A stretch of DNA of 64,000 bases, taken from the NCBI GenBank assembly GCA_037176705.1, contig JBAWUJ010000056.1, positions 248,001-312,000 of the forward strand, read 5' to 3'. The position numbers and the translations under genes are program-made. The notes beneath the pieces are model-generated. The model was not told the DNA's origin and did no database searches. It was given only the letters and a program-made list of their open reading frames with translations. Shown one piece after another: positions 18,981 to 32,041 of this stretch. Every line of letters starts with the position of its first letter. Within the stretch, counting starts at the first letter, position 1. This stretch comes from Molossus alvarezi (taxonomy: Eukaryota > Chordata > Mammalia > Chiroptera > Molossidae).

Positions 18981-20555
18981 CCCGGGGCGCGCAGGTGTGC
19001 TGTCAATTGCCAGCATTCAGGACGGCCGCGGCCCCGCCCCTTTCGCCCCGCCCCCGTCCTGACGGCCCATCCCCCTGTGCGCCGACCCGGGCAGCTGTCA
19101 ACCTCCTCCGTGCGGAGCTTATCACAGCCGCCACCGGGCAGGCGCTGCGCGATTGCCCCACGTCACAGTGAGGCCAGCCGGATCGCATCGCATCACATCA
19201 CGTCGCATCGCATCCTGACTAACGGGGCCACGGAGACGCGTGGCCCAGCGCTCGGGAGCCCGGGCACGTGCTCGATTCACGGCAGCGGGAGGGTGCTTGG
19301 GACACTTGTCTTCTCTCCTCTCTTTTCCGCTTCTCTCTCTCTCTCTCTCTCTCTGTGTCTCTCTCTGTCTCTCTCTCTTTCCCGCCCCGCCCCCGTCTCC
19401 CTCTCCTCCTCTCTCTCTCCCCCCTAGTCTCATAGAGCTCTCCGGTCTTGCAGGACAGGGAATTTCGCGGAGTCGTGGAAGGGACTGCTCCCCTAGGCCC
19501 CTCCTGTGCCGAGGAAGGTCAGGCGGGCAAGCGGGTCCCCGGGCGGATTTGGGGATTTCCTCGGAGCGAGGAGAGGAGGCAGCTTCTCTGTGCGATCTCG
19601 GTTCCGGCGGAGGACACCTGCTGTGGGCAGAGAAGCCCGACCCCGGTGGCCTGGGGTTTTCGCCGGCGCCGGCGATACCGCGATACGTCAACCATCCACA
19701 GGAGTGGAAACGGTCCTGGTGCACACTGCAACTGTTTTCAGAGAGGTAGGGACTGTCGTGTCTTAGGTCAAATAAGTACTTTTGAAACCTAAGTCCTTCA
19801 GATCAACGTGTTAATATTTATTGCCTGATCCGCCCGCGCCCGCCCAGTCCCCAGCACACCAGGCCACCCACAGCCGGCCTCGCCCCCCCACCCAGACACA
19901 CACACACGCACCCCCACGGACACGCACACCGCCCCGCCCCCACCCACACCGACACAGCAGCGCCCAGTCACGGCCCGTTAGAGATCCGGGCCACTGGTGG
20001 ACCCGGTCGCTGTCCGTTGCAGCGGTCGCTGTCCGTTGCAGCGGCGAAGTCCGGTGCCGGGCAATCTGTCTCTCCGGTCGCCCAGGCAACCGGCGGCCAG
20101 GGCCGCCGTTGATGGCGCGGTCACGCGTCACCCGCAAGTCGTCCTCGCTCGTTCGGTGCCTCGATCGCGTGACCGCGGTTCTGCGGGCAGACCCGGAAGC
20201 GGGCCGGAGAGAGGCACACACGCACAGACACTCCCTCCCTCCCTCCCTCACAGACACACACAGGCCTCCACACCTCCCTCGCTGGCTCGCTCCCTCCCCC
20301 CCCCTTGGCCTCTGGCGACATACAAGTACATAATCAGTCAATAAAACGTTTCAATATCGCGGCGCTCTCGTCCTGTTCATGGGCTTCGCGTCAGTCTGCG
20401 GCCTCGGCCCTGGCAGAGACCCTGAGAGGGCCGAGGAGATCTCCCCCTCCCTTTCGACCTGGAGGATGTTCAGTGGGCCGGCGAGGGAAGAGCGGCTGCC
20501 AGCCGCCGAGCCGGCCCGCGCGCTTTGTTTCTCACGGAAGGCTTCCGGGCCCGTG
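18981..20555. promoter_or_regulatory. U4 CpG island core
   Basis: Counterpart of 1691-3270. Carries CTGTTCATGGGC at 20373. A private G to T change near 20411 lies directly beside the left arm of the 9 bp hairpin equivalent to U1 3117-3151, in its loop. A private change near 19089 alters the CGGCCAGC context. Confidence 0.8.
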
Positions 20556-23022
20556 ACAAGGGAGACCATCTGGTGGGAGACCTAAGAGTGTAGTGAGACA
20601 TCAGGAGGGATACCTCGACTGGGAACATCTTCCCTGAGGAGCAAGGGCTTCGCCTCCCACACCGGGCCCCCGCCCAGCTCAGGATCCCAGTACCAGGAAG
20701 AGAAGTCCCCATCCCTTGTGGCTGTGCAAACCACGGGGAATCGAGGTCGAGCCTGCCGGGGTCCCAGGCAGTTCCTTTGAAAGGGCCTGCCCACGCACGG
20801 AGCTCCGGGGACCCTCTTTCTGCGGGCTGCGGAGTGGGGGTGGGTGGCAGGGAGGGACAGCGGCAGCTTGAAAGGCACCAGAGACATCCCTGGGAAGAAC
20901 TGAGTCCTTTGGCATTGGGGTGAGAGCTGGAGGGGCAGCTTTGTCCCGGGCACACGTGCTGGTGGAGGCTGCTGTTCCATGGGTGAGCCCTTCCCTCGCG
21001 GGGCAGGCAGCCCGGTGGGCGGGCGCGCACCGTCCCTGGGACTCTGGTGACCTGGCACCCACTGTCTGGGCCACCCTGGTGATTGCCTGAGGCCCCGCCC
21101 CACGGCCCATTCAGGCCCACCCAAGCTGTGTCCATTGACTTTCTCCTAGGATTGGCCTGTCTTGGCTCCCGCTTGCTTCACGTGGTCCTAAATTCTCTGA
21201 AACCAGCAACACCTGGCCTCAGCGAGCCCCATCCCTCCTCTGGCTCACTGGCCCCAGGCCTGGCAGTGGTAGCAGCCAGCCTTGGGGCCCAGCTTGACAT
21301 TGCCTAGGCACCTCCAAGACCAGCACAGAAGGCAGCCATGTGTAGATCGCTTTGTAGCTTATGTCTGGTGGCCCCGGGGAGAACACACAGGGGCAGTGGC
21401 CGACCTCGCCCCGGAGCCAGCCTGGAAGAGTTGGCCTTTCCTTTGCTCCTTTTCCCTTCAGAATATTACAATGGCATCCTCAGTCCCTGGAGGTGGGCCT
21501 CTGAGCTTCTTTCTCAATAGGCTGTACGTGTGTATTCTTTCTCTTGCCTCTCTCTTTCCTCCCTCCCTCCCTCTCTGGCTAGAGCCCTTTGGGGCTCAGG
21601 GCGAGACTGAGGAAGTTGTACAGAGAGCTCCCACATGCCCACTGCCCTGTAGTCCCTGCTCTTTCTTCCCCAAGTCACACACGGGCAGGCACGCAGGCAC
21701 CCAATGCGTGAATTTTCTGAGGCCCAGAGGCCTGGTGCAGAACTTAGGATGAAACCCCTACCCTTCTGTTTTCCACAAAGACAGGCATGGGCCTAAGCAA
21801 GGTGGCCTGGCCTGGGCCTGGGGGTGGGGTGGGGGTGGGCTTAGGGGATGGGAAGGGAAGGCCAGGGCCACTTATTCCAAGGGAAAACAATGGCTTCATT
21901 CAAATGCAGAGAGCCTAGGACTTTGCCTCAGGCTTCTACAACTCCCCCACACTTAGGCCACTGATTCCAAGCTGCAGGAAGGGAGCGCGGGCGGGCAGTC
22001 TGGGGCTGAAAGACTTCGCCTCCATGTGCCAAAGCCGAAAACTGCCCTCCACCCTCTGAGACAGGGCAGGGTGTGGGTGGGGGTTAGGTGGCGGTCGGGT
22101 GGTGGCGGTGGTGTTGAGCGGTGGCGGTTTAGGGGTGCAAGTCCAGGGCATCCAAGGAGAAGTTAAACAGTCCATCTCGGCGTCTTCGATTCCCTAGGCC
22201 AAACGCTGGTGTGGAGTGATGAGGGTGCGGGGAGGCCTGGTAGGGGATGAATGGACTCAGTAAGCCTGTGTCTCGGGAACAACGAGCACACGCGTACTGA
22301 AACACTGTGCTCCAGCTGACGATTTTGGTAACTCTCCTTTAGGTTCCCCTCACATGGATGGATGGGTAGATGGTTGGGTGGGTGGGTGGGTGGATGGATG
22401 GATGGATGGTGAGCACTGAACTGGACAGACAGGACACACCGATCCTCCCTCCGCCCACCGATTTCCAAGGGTAGGTCCGGGCCTAGGACATGGGCAACAC
22501 CCCCATCAAGTGAATTTAGTTAACACCTTTGTAGTTTGGACCGTCCTTGGAGTTTAGTGTAGGTCTCTGGGTCTGTGGGGCCACGACACAGGCCTCCGCT
22601 GAGCTCGCCTGTGTTCCTATGTGTATGTGGCCCCTGTTACGCGCACACGCGCGCACACACACGGTCCTCTCCTCGGGAGAGCCCTGACTCCTAAGTCGTG
22701 ATCCCGGGGTTGTTTGAAACATCACCCCAAAGGAGTGGACCCCAGGAGGAGGATGTGAACATATGTAGTAGACGCCCGTGAACTGTGTGTTCTGAAAAGG
22801 GTTCAGACCTTAGGTCGTAGGTGATGTTTATATTTACCACCCTGCAATGAGAACCTAGAAACAAGTCAGGACATCAAAAATCCCTCTCTTTGAAAGTCAG
22901 GGAGTTCCTGCATGTGTCAGAGAGGGTCCCCTATTTGTCTCCTGGCCTTCCACAGAATTCACCCCAGGACCCGATGTGTAATCTTTGAGTCTGATGAGTT
23001 TTTTGAGTCATTCTTTGTTGTT

Positions 23023-23112
23023 GCTGGTGCTGGTGCTGGTGCTGGTGCTGGTGCTGGTGCTGGTGCTGGTGCGGGTCCTGGTGTTGGTGCTGCTGCTGCT
23101 GCTGCTGCTGCT
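23023..23112 (+). repeat. U4 terminal microsatellite (GCTGGT)8 / (GCT)8
   Basis: The shortest copy, 90 bp, and the only one with eight GCT triplets. GCGGGT interruption present. Confidence 0.97.
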
Positions 23113-24720
23113 GGTTCTTCAGTTAAACCTCACCCGAGGGTATTTCCTTGATTTGCAGTTGGACACCGAAATGCCAGGATAATTCTGGGAGAAGAGGAAT
23201 GGAGAAACCGAGGCAGGAAAGATAAACAAAGCCAAAGAGCTTTGCGGGACGTGTGTAGCAGGGCCTGATCTTGAGAACCAGGCCAACAGACTCTACTTGT
23301 CACAGAAGTGTGCAGCAGAGGAGGGGGCACGGAAGGGGAGAGGGGGAGAATTCAGACACCACTTAGTGGCAATCATCCTGAAGTTGTTGGGACAGCAGGG
23401 AGGGAGAGAGGGAGGGAGGAGGAAAGAAGAGTGTAAAGGAATGAACCAAGCAACCGAGCAACCAACCGACCAAAGAGGCAGGTCCTTCCCAGGAACTAGA
23501 CCAAAGAAAAGGGGAGACTTTGGGAGTCCAACTGCACCAGGAATATCTAGGCGAGGAACTTCAAAACCAAAACTTCCAGACAGAAGGGGATGTGAGGCAG
23601 AAAAGGCTCTTTAGATGAGCCGAGAGCCTGCCTGTGCTCCCTAGGCCAGACGCGTAGGGTGGCTCGCTCCGTTTCCGTAATAAATGTGCATGAGTTCAGG
23701 TTGTGCTCCCTTCACTTGCATTCAGGTTGCAATAAATTCACGGGGCGAGCGGAAGGCAGATGTTCTGTGCAGTGTCTCCTCCACCTCCTTCCCCATGAGA
23801 ACACAAAGATCCAGGCTGGGGACAGCCCTCTGCCGGTGATTCAGGGGATCGTCCAGTCACACCTCTCTGGTGTCTGTGAGCGGTGCAGGTCCCATTTGCA
23901 TCACAGGCGGCCTTTGAGAGGGAGTGGGAGGGGGCCAGGGGGTATGGTCAAGTGGGAGGGCAGGAGGGAGCGGGAAGAGGGAACTCTGCAACACCTGAAG
24001 AGTTTATTGTCTTTGGCTTTCCCCACACACTCACTGCTTCAAGAAGCAGTGTGGAGTCACACCAAGATTCCCCACAGGAGAACAGGAAGGAGGGGTTGAC
24101 GGCAGGCAAGTTTCCTTAGTAGGCCTCCTCCTCGCCCAGCCGCACCACTTGCCCTTGGCAGAGATTCCAACGCCAGGCAAGGGGAGGAGTGGGGGCGAAA
24201 GCTTCACAGTGCCCAAAGGGTAGGGCCCCCGGCCCATGGGAAGCCGGTGGCAGGCGGGCCGAGCAGTGGAGGGGTGTCCCGTGGAACACATCTGCCGCTT
24301 TGCCATCGGACTGGAGCTTGGTGGGTTGTCGGGGCGGCGGCCCAAACACACGGGTGGAGGGGGGCGCTCGCCTAGGGCGGGACTTTTGGGGGGGGGTTGC
24401 CCCGCCGGTTCGGTGCCCGCCGCCACAGGAGTGGTTCGCCGTGTCCTGCCAGGAATCCCTCTGTCACCCTCTTCAGTCCACCAAATCCCGTTTTTGTCTG
24501 GGAAAAGTGGACATGTGTAAAAAGGAGAAGCGAACGGACGACACAGTTCCGGGAGGCCGATTCACGTGGATATTGTTTCCACGCGACACAGGTGTCAAGA
24601 AGTAAGTGTAAGGGATGAGGCCCCCACCTGCATTTCTCAGGCCGTGAAAGTGGTTTTCATGGCAGGTACTGCCCTGTGTCATTTGCCCCGACCCTGCTCC
24701 TACACACCGCCTTCCATTTC

Positions 24721-26295
24721 CCCGGGGCGCGCAGGTGTGCTGTCAATTGCCAGCATTCAGGACGGCCGCGGCCCCGCCCCTTTCGCCCCGCCCCCGTCCT
24801 GACGGCCCATCCCCCTGTGCGCCGACCCGGCCAGCTGTCAACCTCCTCCGTGCGGAGCTTATCACAGCCGCCACCGGGCAGGCGCTGCGCGATTGCCCCA
24901 CGTCACAGTGAGGCCAGCCGGATCGCATCGCATCACATCACGTCGCATCGCATCCTGACTAACGGGGCCACGGAGACGCGTGGCCCAGCGCTCGGGAGCC
25001 CGGGCACGTGCTCGATTCACGGCAGCGGGAGGGTGCTTGGGACACTTGTCTTCTCTCCTCTCTTTTCCGCTTCTCTCTCTCTCTCTCTCTCTCTGTGTCT
25101 CTCTCTGTCTCTCTCTCTTTCCCGCCCCGCCCCCGTCTCCCTCTCCTCCTCTCTCTCTCCCCCCTAGTCTCATAGAGCTCTCCGGTCTTGCAGGACAGGG
25201 AATTTCGCGGAGTCGTGGAAGGGACTGCTCCCCTAGGCCCCTCCTGTGCCGAGGAAGGTCAGGCGGGCAAGCGGGTCCCCGGGCGGATTTGGGGATTTCC
25301 TCGGAGCGAGGAGAGGAGGCAGCTTCTCTGTGCGATCTCGGTTCCGGCGGAGGACACCTGCTGTGGGCAGAGAAGCCCGACCCCGGTGGCCTGGGGTTTT
25401 CGCCGGCGCCGGGGATACCGCGATACGTCAACCATCCACAGGAGTGGAAACGGTCCTGGTGCACACTGCAACTGTTTTCAGAGAGGTAGGGACTGTCGTG
25501 TCTTAGGTCAAATAAGTACTTTTGAAACCTAAGTCCTTCAGATCAACGTGTTAATATTTATTGCCTGATCCGCCCGCGCCCGCCCAGTCCCCAGCACACC
25601 AGGCCACCCACAGCCGGCCTCGCCCCCCCACCCAGACACACACACACGCACCCCCACGGACACGCACACCGCCCCGCCCCCACCCACACCGACACAGCAG
25701 CGCCCAGTCACGGCCCGTTAGAGATCCGGGCCACTGGTGGACCCGGTCGCTGTCCGTTGCAGCGGTCGCTGTCCGTTGCAGCGGCGAAGTCCGGTGCCGG
25801 GCAATCTGTCTCTCCGGTCGCCCAGGCAACCGGCGGCCAGGGCCGCCGTTGATGGCGCGGTCACGCGTCACCCGCAAGTCGTCCTCGCTCGTTCGGTGCC
25901 TCGATCGCGTGACCGCGGTTCTGCGGGCAGACCCGGAAGCGGGCCGGAGAGAGGCACACACGCACAGACACTCCCTCCCTCCCTCCCTCACAGACACACA
26001 CAGGCCTCCACACCTCCCTCGCTGGCTCGCTCCCTCCCCCCCCCTTGGCCTCTGGCGACATACAAGTACATAATCAGTCAATAAAACGTTTCAATATCGC
26101 GGCGCTCTCGTCCTGTTCATGGGCTTCGCGTCAGTCTGCGGCCTCGGCCCGGGCAGAGACCCTGAGAGGGCCGAGGAGATCTCCCCCTCCCTTTCGACCT
26201 GGAGGATGTTCAGTGGGCCGGCGAGGGAAGAGCGGCTGCCAGCCGCCGAGCCGGCCCGCGCGCTTTGTTTCTCACGGAAGGCTTCCGGGCCCGTG
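24721..26295. promoter_or_regulatory. U5 CpG island core
   Basis: Counterpart of 1691-3270. Carries CTGTTCATGGGC at 26113 and the substitution near 25413 that breaks the 16 bp palindrome. Confidence 0.8.
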
Positions 26296-28762
26296 ACAAG
26301 GGAGACCATCTGGTGGGAGACCTAAGAGTGTAGTGAGACATCAGGAGGGATACCTCGACTGGGAACATCTTCCCTGAGGAGCAAGGGCTTCGCCTCCCAC
26401 ACCGGGCCCCCGCCCAGCTCAGGATCCCAGTACCAGGAAGAGAAGTCCCCATCCCTTGTGGCTGTGCAAACCACGGGGAATCGAGGTCGAGCCTGCCGGG
26501 GTCCCAGGCAGTTCCTTTGAAAGGGCCTGCCCACGCACGGAGCTCCGGGGACCCTCTTTCTGCGGGCTGCGGAGTGGGGGTGGGTGGCAGGGAGGGACAG
26601 CGGCAGCTTGAAAGGCACCAGAGACATCCCTGGGAAGAACTGAGTCCTTTGGCATTGGGGTGAGAGCTGGAGGGGCAGCTTTGTCCCGGGCACACGTGCT
26701 GGTGGAGGCTGCTGTTCCATGGGTGAGCCCTTCCCTCGCGGGGCAGGCAGCCCGGTGGGCGGGCGCGCACCGTCCCTGGGACTCTGGTGACCTGGCACCC
26801 ACTGTCTGGGCCACCCTGGTGATTGCCTGAGGCCCCGCCCCACGGCCCATTCAGGCCCACCCAAGCTGTGTCCATTGATTTTCTCCTAGGATTGGCCTGT
26901 CTTGGCTCCCGCTTGCTTCACGTGGTCCTAAATTCTCTGAAACCAGCAACACCTGGCCTCAGCGAGCCCCATCCCTCCTCTGGCTCACTGGCCCCAGGCC
27001 TGGCAGTGGTGGCAGCCAGCCTTGGGGCCCAGCTTGACATTGCCTAGGCACCTCCAAGACCAGCACAGAAGGCAGCCATGTGTAGATCGCTTTGTAGCTT
27101 ATGTCTGGTGGCCCCGGGGAGAACACACAGGGGCAGTGGCCGACCTCGCCCCGGAGCCAGCCTGGAAGAGTTGGCCTTTCCTTTGCTCCTTTTCCCTTCA
27201 GAATATTACAATGGCATCCTCAGTCCCTGGAGGTGGGCCTCTGAGCTTCTTTCTCAATAGGCTGTACGTGTGTATTCTTTCTCTTGCCTCTCTCTTTCCT
27301 CCCTCCCTCCCTCTCTGGCTAGAGCCCTTTGGGGCTCAGGGCGAGACTGAGGAAGTTGTACAGAGAGCTCCCACATGCCCACTGCCCTGTAGTCCCTGCT
27401 CTTTCTTCCCCAAGTCACACACGGGCAGGCACGCAGGCACCCAATGCGTGAATTTTCTGAGGCCCAGAGGCCTGGTGCAGAACTTAGGATGAAACCCCTA
27501 CCCTTCTCTTTTCCACAAAGACAGGCATGGGCCTAAGCAAGGTGGCCTGGCCTGGGCCTGGGGGTGGGGTGGGGGTGGGCTTAGGGGATGGGAAGGGAAG
27601 GCCAGGGCCACTTATTCCAAGGGAAAGCAATGGCTTCATTCAAATGCAGAGAGCCTAGGACTTTGCCTCAGGCTTCTACAACTCCCCCACACTTAGGCCA
27701 CTGATTCCAAGCTGCAGGAAGGGAGCGCGGGCGGGCAGTCTGGGGCTGAAAGACTTCGCCTCCATGTGCCAAAGCCGAAAACTGCCCTCCACCCTCTGAG
27801 ACAGGGCAGGGTGTGGGTGGGGGTTAGGTGGCGGTCGGGTGGTGGCGGTGGTGTTGAGCGGTGGCGGTTTAGGGGTGCAAGTCCAGGGCATCCAAGGAGA
27901 AGTTAAACAGTCCATCTCGGCGTCTTCGATTCCCTAGGCCAAACGCTGGTGTGGAGTGATGAGGGTGCGGGGAGGCCTGGTAGGGGATGAATGGACTCAG
28001 TAAGCCTGTGTCTCGGGAACAACGAGCACACGCGTACTGAAACACTGTGCTCCAGCTGACGATTTTGGTAACTCTCCTTTAGGTTCCCCTCACATGGATG
28101 GATGGGTAGATGGTTGGGTGGGTGGGTGGGTGGATGGATGGATGGATGGTGAGCACTGAACTGGACAGACAGGACACACCGATCCTCCCTCCGCCCACCG
28201 ATTTCCAAGGGTAGGTCCGGGCCTAGGACATGGGCAACACCCCCATCAAGTGAATTTAGTTAACACCTTTGTAGTTTGGACCGTCCTTGGAGTTTAGTGT
28301 AGGTCTCTGGGTCTGTGGGGCCACGACACAGGCCTCCGCTGAGCTCGCCTGTGTTCCTATGTGTATGTGGCCCCTGTTACGCGCACACGCGCGCACACAC
28401 ACGGTCCTCTCCTCGGGAGAGCCCTGACTCCTAAGTCGTGATCCCGGGGTTGTTTGAAACATCACCCCAAAGGAGTGGACCCCAGGAGGAGGATGTGAAC
28501 ATATGTAGTAGACGCCCGTGAACTGTGTGTTCTGAAAAGGGTTCAGACCTTAGGTCGTAGGTGATGTTTATATTTACCACCCTGCAATGAGAACCTAGAA
28601 ACAAGTCAGGACATCAAAAATCCCTCTCTTTGAAAGTCAGGGAGTTCCTGCATGTGTCAGAGAGGGTCCCCTATTTGTCTCCTGGCCTTCCACAGAATTC
28701 ACCCCAGGACCCGATGTGTAATCTTTGAGTCTGATGAGTTTTTTGAGTCATTCTTTGTTGTT

Positions 28763-28827
28763 GCTGGTGCTGGTGCTGGTGCTGGTGCTGGTGCTGGTGC
28801 TGGTGCTGGTGCGGGTCCTGGTGTTGG

Positions 28828-28855
<28 letters not shown>
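28763..28855 (+). repeat. U5 terminal microsatellite (GCTGGT)8 / (GCT)9
   Basis: Differs from the U4 copy by a single GCT triplet, consistent with U4 and U5 having a close common source in this part. Confidence 0.97.
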
Positions 28856-28858
<3 letters not shown>

Positions 28859-30463
28859 TCTTCAGTTAAACCTCACCCGAGGGTATTTCCTTGATTTGCA
28901 GTTGGACACCGAAATGCCAGGATAATTCTGGGAGAAGAGGAATGGAGAAACCGAGGCAGGAAAGATAAACAAAGCCAAAGAGCTTTGCGGGACGTGTGTA
29001 GCAGGGCCTGATCTTGAGAACCAGGCCAACAGACTCTACTTGTCACAGAAGTGTGCAGCAGAGGAGGGGGCACGGAAGGGGAGAGGGGGAGAATTCAGAC
29101 ACCACTTAGTGGCAATCATCCTGAAGTTGTTGGGACAGCAGGGAGGGAGAGAGGGAGGGAGGAGGAAAGAAGAGTGTAAAGGAATGAACCAAGCAACCGA
29201 GCAACCAACCGACCAAAGAGGCAGGTCCTTCCCAGGAACTAGACCAAAGAAAAGGGGAGACTTTGGGAGTCCAACTGCACCAGGAATATCTAGGCGAGGA
29301 ACTTCAAAACCAAAACTTCCAGACAGAAGGGGATGTGAGGCAGAAAAGGCTCTTTAGATGAGCCGAGAGCCTGCCTGTGCTCCCTAGGCCAGACGCGTAG
29401 GGTGGCTCGCTCCGTTTCCGTAATAAATGTGCATGAGTTCAGGTTGTGCTCCCTTCACTTGCATTCAGGTTGCAATAAATTCACGGGGCGAGCGGAAGGC
29501 AGATGTTCTGTGCAGTGTCTCCTCCACCTCCTTCCCCATGAGAACACAAAGATCCAGGCTGGGGACAGCCCTCTGCCGGTGATTCAGGGGATCGTCCAGT
29601 CACACCTCTCTGGTGTCTGTGAGCGGTGCAGGTCCCATTTGCATCACAGGCGGCCTTTGAGAGGGAGTGGGAGGGGGCCAGGGGGTATGGTCAAGTGGGA
29701 GGGCAGGAGGGAGCGGGAAGAGGGAACTCTGCAACACCTGAAGAGTTTATTGTCTTTGGCTTTCCCCACACACTCACTGCTTCAAGAAGCAGTGTGGAGT
29801 CACACCAAGATTCCCCACAGGAGAACAGGAAGGAGGGGTTGACGGCAGGCAAGTTTCCTTAGTAGGCCTCCTCCTCGCCCAGCCGCACCACTTGCCCTTG
29901 GCAGAGATTCCAACGCCAGGCAAGGGGAGGAGTGGGGGCGAAAGCTTCACAGTGCCCAAAGGGTAGGGCCCCCGGCCCATGGGAAGCCGGTGGCAGGCGG
30001 GCCGAGCAGTGGAGGGGTGTCCCGTGGAACACATCTGCCGCTTTGCCATCGGACTGGAGCTTGGTGGGTTGTCGGGGCGGCGGCCCAAACACACGGGTGG
30101 AGGGGGGCGCTCGCCTAGGGCGGGACTTTTGGGGGGGGGTTGCCCCGCCGGTTCGGTGCCCGCCGCCACAGGAGTGGTTCGCCGTGTCCTGCCAGGAATC
30201 CCTCTGTCACCCTCTTCAGTCCACCAAATCCCGTTTTTGTCTGGGAAAAGTGGACATGTGTAAAAAGGAGAAGCGAACGGACGACACAGTTCCGGGAGGC
30301 CGATTCACGTGGATATTGTTTCCACGCGACACAGGTGTCAAGAAGTAAGTGTAAGGGATGAGGCCCCCACCTGCATTTCTCAGGCCGTGAAAGTGGTTTT
30401 CATGGCAGGTACTGCCCTGTGTCATTTGCCCCGACCCTGCTCCTACACACCGCCTTCCATTTC

Positions 30464-32041
30464 CCCGGGGCGCGCAGGTGTGCTGTCAATTGCCAGCATT
30501 CAGGACGGCCGCGGCCCCGCCCCTTTCGCCCCGCCCCCGTCCTGACGGCCCATCCCCCTGTGCGCCGACCCGGCCAGCTGTCAACCTCCTCCGTGCGGAG
30601 CTTATCACAGCCGCCACCGGGCAGGCGCTGCGCGATTGCCCCACGTCACAGTGAGGCCAGCCGGATCGCATCGCATCACATCACGTCGCATCGCATCCTG
30701 ACTAACGGGGCCACGGAGACGCGTGGCCCAGCGCTCGGGAGCCCGGGCACGTGCTCGATTCACGGCAGCGGGAGGGTGCTTGGGACACTTGTCTTCTCTC
30801 CTCTCTTTTCCGCTTCTCTCTCTCTCTCTCTCTCTCTGTGTCTCTCTCTGTCTCTCTCTCTTTCCCGCCCCGCCCCCGTCTCCCTCTCCTCCTCTCTCTC
30901 TCCCCCCTAGTCTCATAGAGCTCTCCGGTCTTGCAGGACAGGGAATTTCGCGGAGTCGTGGAAGGGACTGCTCCCCTAGGCCCCTCCTGTGCCGAGGAAG
31001 GTCAGGCGGGCAAGCGGGTCCCCGGGCGGATTTGGGGATTTCCTCGGAGCGAGGAGAGGAGGCAGCTTCTCTGTGCGATCTCGGTTCCGGCGGAGGACAC
31101 CTGCTGTGGGCAGAGAAGCCCGACCCCGGTGGCCTGGGGTTTTCGCCGGCGCCGGCGATACCGCGATACGTCAACCATCCACAGGAGTGGAAACGGTCCT
31201 GGTGCACACTGCAACTGTTTTCAGAGAGGTAGGGACTGTCGTGTCTTAGGTCAAATAAGTACTTTTGAAACCTAAGTCCTTCAGATCAACGTGTTAATAT
31301 TTATTGCCTGATCCGCCCGCGCCCGCCCAGTCCCCAGCACACCAGGCCACCCACAGCCGGCCTCGCCCCCCCACCCAGACACACACACACGCACCCCCAC
31401 GGACACGCACACCGCCCCGCCCCCACCCACACCGACACAGCAGCGCCCAGTCACGGCCCGTTAGAGATCCGGGCCACTGGTGGACCCGGTCGCTGTCCGT
31501 TGCAGCGGTCGCTGTCCGTTGCAGCGGCGAAGTCCGGTGCCGGGCAATCTGTCTCTCCGGTCGCCCAGGCAACCGGCGGCCAGGGCCGCCGTTGATGGCG
31601 CGGTCACGCGTCACCCGCAAGTCGTCCTCGCTCGTTCGGTGCCTCGATCGCGTGACCGCGGTTCTGCGGGCAGACCCGGAAGCGGGCCGGAGAGAGGCAC
31701 ACACGCACAGACACTCCCTCCCTCCCTCCCTCCCTCACAGACACACACAGGCCTCCACACCTCCCTCGCTGGCTCGCTCCCCCCCCCCCCTTGGCCTCTG
31801 GCGACATACAAGTACATAATCAGTCAATAAAACGTTTCAATATCGCGGCGCTCTCGTCCATTTCATCGGCTTCGCGTCAGTCTGCGGCCTCGGCCCGGGC
31901 AGAGACCCTGAGAGGGCCGAGGAGATCTCCCCCTCCCTTTCGACCTGGAGGATGTTCAGTGGGCCGGCGAGGGAAGAGCGGCTGCCAGCCGCCGAGCCGG
32001 CCCGCGCGCTTTGTTTCTCACGGAAGGCTTCCGGGCCCGTG
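30464..32041. promoter_or_regulatory. U6 CpG island core
   Basis: Counterpart of 1691-3270. The C-rich tract has lost its interrupting T, giving 12 consecutive C. Confidence 0.8.

Larger units (their letters stand above)
17373..23112 (+). repeat. Macrosatellite unit U4 (5740 bp, shortest)
   Basis: Block member with CGGAGG start state, CTGTTCATGGGC at 20373, four CTCC tetramers and GTGCAAGTCC. Private substitutions include CCGGGCAG for CCGGCCAG near 19089, CCCTGGCAG for CCCGGGCAG near 20411 and GAAAACAA for GAAAGCAA near 21887. The terminal microsatellite is the shortest in the window, 8 GCTGGT plus 8 GCT (90 bp), which accounts for much of the short unit length. Confidence 0.96.
23113..28855 (+). 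repeat. Macrosatellite unit U5 (5743 bp)
   Basis: Block member. It shares AAGCCGG at 24241 only with U6, CTGTTCATGGGC (26113) with U2 and U4, and GATTTTC plus GTGG near 26877 and 27009 only with U2. A private C to G change near 25413 breaks the 16 bp palindrome that is intact in the other ten units. Another private change is TCTCTTTTCC for TCTGTTTTCC near 27507. Terminal microsatellite: 8 GCTGGT plus 9 GCT. Confidence 0.96.
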
